Assembly (NCBI RefSeq): GCF_019656315.1
Contig: NZ_BPLU01000035.1
Coordinates: 88,168-152,167, forward strand
Direction: 5' to 3'
Source: Flavobacterium sp. UMI-01
Lineage (GTDB): Bacteria; Bacteroidota; Bacteroidia; Flavobacteriales; Flavobacteriaceae
DNA length: 64,000 nucleotides
Part shown: piece after piece, positions 63,042 through 64,000 of the stretch
Numbering within the stretch: position 1 is the stretch's first letter
Layout of the letters: every line of letters begins with the position of its first letter
The notes under the pieces: model-generated
What the model saw: only the letters and a program-made list of their open reading frames with translations
The model's database searches: none
What the model was told of the DNA's origin: nothing
Translations under genes and position numbers: made by a program

Positions 63042-63337
63042 AATTCCTAAAATTTAGATTAATAATCACTCTAAATCATCATCCTGTTGCAACATTTCTG
63101 AATTGATTTTAAAGCAAATTTTAAGAGATTAAAGGATAAAAAAAAGTGAGCATAGTTCCATATGTCTTAAACCTACATGAATGGCTTAAATTAACAGAAA
63201 TAACTATCAATAGAGCCTTTAATTATAATAATTGGTAAGTGTTTTATTTTTTAAAAAAGCTAATTTTGCTTTCACTAAAACATTATTTACCAGTAATTTT
63301 AAGTATAGCAAAGCCAATACAAAGGTATAGTTAGAGT

Positions 63338-63541
63338 ATGAATATAGAAAAACAAAGAATTTGCATTTATCCAAAAGACATACAACGCATAACAGGCAAA
63401 AGTTATCGTCAAAGTACCCGAATAATGCAAAAAGCAAAAAAAGACCTCAATAAGCTCGAAAATGAGTTCTTAACTATTGAAGAGTTTTGTTCATATGCAG
63501 GTTTAAAACATGAACAAGTAGCCCACTTAATTTTTGGCTAA
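63338..63541 (+). CDS. Small DNA-binding-like protein, 67 aa
   Basis: The basic product has a helix pattern YPKDIQRITGKSYRQSTRIM, then a charged helix, then LTIEEFCSYAGLKHEQVAHLI. Two short helical units resemble helix-turn-helix proteins. It is divergent from the cassette with a 296-nt spacer. It could regulate the cassette, but this is a guess from position and composition. Confidence 0.6.
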   Translation: MNIEKQRICIYPKDIQRITGKSYRQSTRIMQKAKKDLNKLENEFLTIEEFCSYAGLKHEQVAHLIFG

Positions 63542-63772
63542 AAAGCAGGTAAATATTTCCCTCAATTTTAGACCAGCTTGGACAATTATTGTTCTAAATA
63601 ACTAGTTCATTTTTTGATATTCTTTCACCTCAAAAGTTTTGGTTTTAACTAGTAAATTATGTATTTTTATAATTCACAAATTAATAGAATTCTAAACGAT
63701 AAAAAGGGGGTAAATTCGGTTACCTTACATTAATATCAACTATAAAATACTGAAAAATAACGCTTTGGAAAT

Positions 63773-63798
63773 GAGGAACAAATCCCTCTTTCTCCGCT
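63773..63798 (+). other. tRNA 3'-end-like fragment, possible attachment site
   Basis: GAGGAACAAATCCCTC followed by TTTCTCCGCT resembles the T-arm and 3' acceptor strand of a tRNA such as tRNA-Ser. No matching 5' acceptor strand or anticodon arm precedes it. It is followed by a terminator as after tRNA genes. It may be the remnant left by an element that integrated into a tRNA gene. Confidence 0.4.
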
Positions 63799-63819
63799 AG
63801 CTGAAAAGCAAATGGTTAC

Positions 63820-63857
63820 AAAACCCACTAAATTCAACGATTTAGTGGGTTTTTTCG
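63820..63857 (+). terminator. Terminator following the tRNA-like fragment
   Basis: The 12-bp stem AAACCCACTAAA with TTTAGTGGGTTT, loop TTCAACGA, then TTTTCG. Confidence 0.8.
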
Positions 63858-63906
63858 TTTCTAGGATAGTCAAATTATTCAATTAATCTCAAAGTTTTGG
63901 TGTCTT

Positions 63907-63980
63907 GGATCAAGTTCAAAAGTTGGGGATTAGGCAAAAAGATGGATCAAGTTCAAAAGTTGGGGATTAGGCAAAAAGAT
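63907..63980. repeat. Two perfect 37-bp tandem repeats
   Basis: Each unit begins GGATCAAGTTCAAAAGTTGG and ends GGCAAAAAGAT; the copies at 63907 and 63944 are identical and adjacent. The array may continue beyond the window. Confidence 0.85.
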
Positions 63981-64000
63981 TGGATAATCTAAACAGGAAA

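Larger units (their letters stand above)
63542..64000. other. Right-end intergenic region
   Basis: About 460 nt contain no gene. They hold a tRNA 3'-end-like fragment (63773), a terminator (63820) and two perfect 37-bp tandem copies at the end of the window. Confidence 0.6.

Noticed and set aside
63773..63798. Intact tRNA gene
   Set aside because: No 5' acceptor strand, D arm or anticodon arm can be fitted upstream; only a 3' end is present.
63907..63980. CRISPR array
   Set aside because: The two 37-bp units are adjacent with no spacer, and no Cas gene is present.

Overview
The window reads as a chromosomal piece of a Flavobacteriaceae bacterium, most likely a Flavobacterium or close relative. 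The DNA is AT-rich. Several genes are preceded by the Bacteroidota promoter element TAnnTTTG and few have a Shine-Dalgarno sequence. SusC/SusD-type outer-membrane uptake proteins, Bacteroidota lipoproteins and one type IX secretion sorting domain are present. This assignment is inferred from gene content; no database was searched.

Layout: (1) 1-7.4 kb is core and housekeeping: a partial membrane protein, an outer-membrane barrel, the 2-oxoglutarate dehydrogenase genes sucA and sucB, a ThuA-like protein and a GH16-like lipoprotein. (2) 7.4-15.9 kb is a cell-envelope locus built around an ECF sigma factor and a membrane TPR protein that is probably its anti-sigma factor. Divergent from them lie secreted proteins, a PKD/beta-barrel protein, a TPR-CHAT caspase-like protein and an overlapping retropepsin-like protease. 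Three copies of one promoter, GGGGTAACAA-N14-GGATATAA, face leftward there. The third sits 31 nt ahead of an unlisted 22-codon ORF for a strongly cationic peptide. (3) 16-19.2 kb is housekeeping: TatD, an acyltransferase, asparaginase and tRNA-Ser(GGA). (4) 20-32 kb, just after the tRNA, is a defence island. It holds a compact CBASS operon (NUDIX-like protein, CD-NTase, stand-alone E2-like protein) and a type I restriction-modification locus with two S genes, an AlbA/ATPase-like protein and a YgjP-type metallopeptidase. It ends near a decayed S24 repressor.

(5) 32.2-59.5 kb is one polysaccharide utilization locus. It encodes SusC, SusD and a surface lipoprotein, glycoside hydrolases of families GH16, GH2 and GH30 plus an unassigned clan GH-A enzyme, three formylglycine sulfatases, an SGNH esterase, a DUF5107-TPR protein, a sugar permease, an AraC-family regulator and a beta-phosphoglucomutase-like HAD protein. 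The gene set fits uptake and breakdown of a sulfated, probably galactose-rich, glycan. Four copies of a direct repeat TRGACA with exactly 21-bp phasing lie at the likely control points of this locus, including the start codon of the AraC gene, and are the best candidates for its operators.

(6) 59.5-64 kb is repeat-rich and mobile-looking. It has a mosaic of GTCATCCTGAGC-type repeats and hairpins, then a cassette of small genes: a DUF6943-like protein, two small membrane proteins (one too short for usual ORF cut-offs), a DUF5675 protein and an unknown protein. The window ends with a tRNA 3'-end remnant and two perfect 37-bp tandem repeats.
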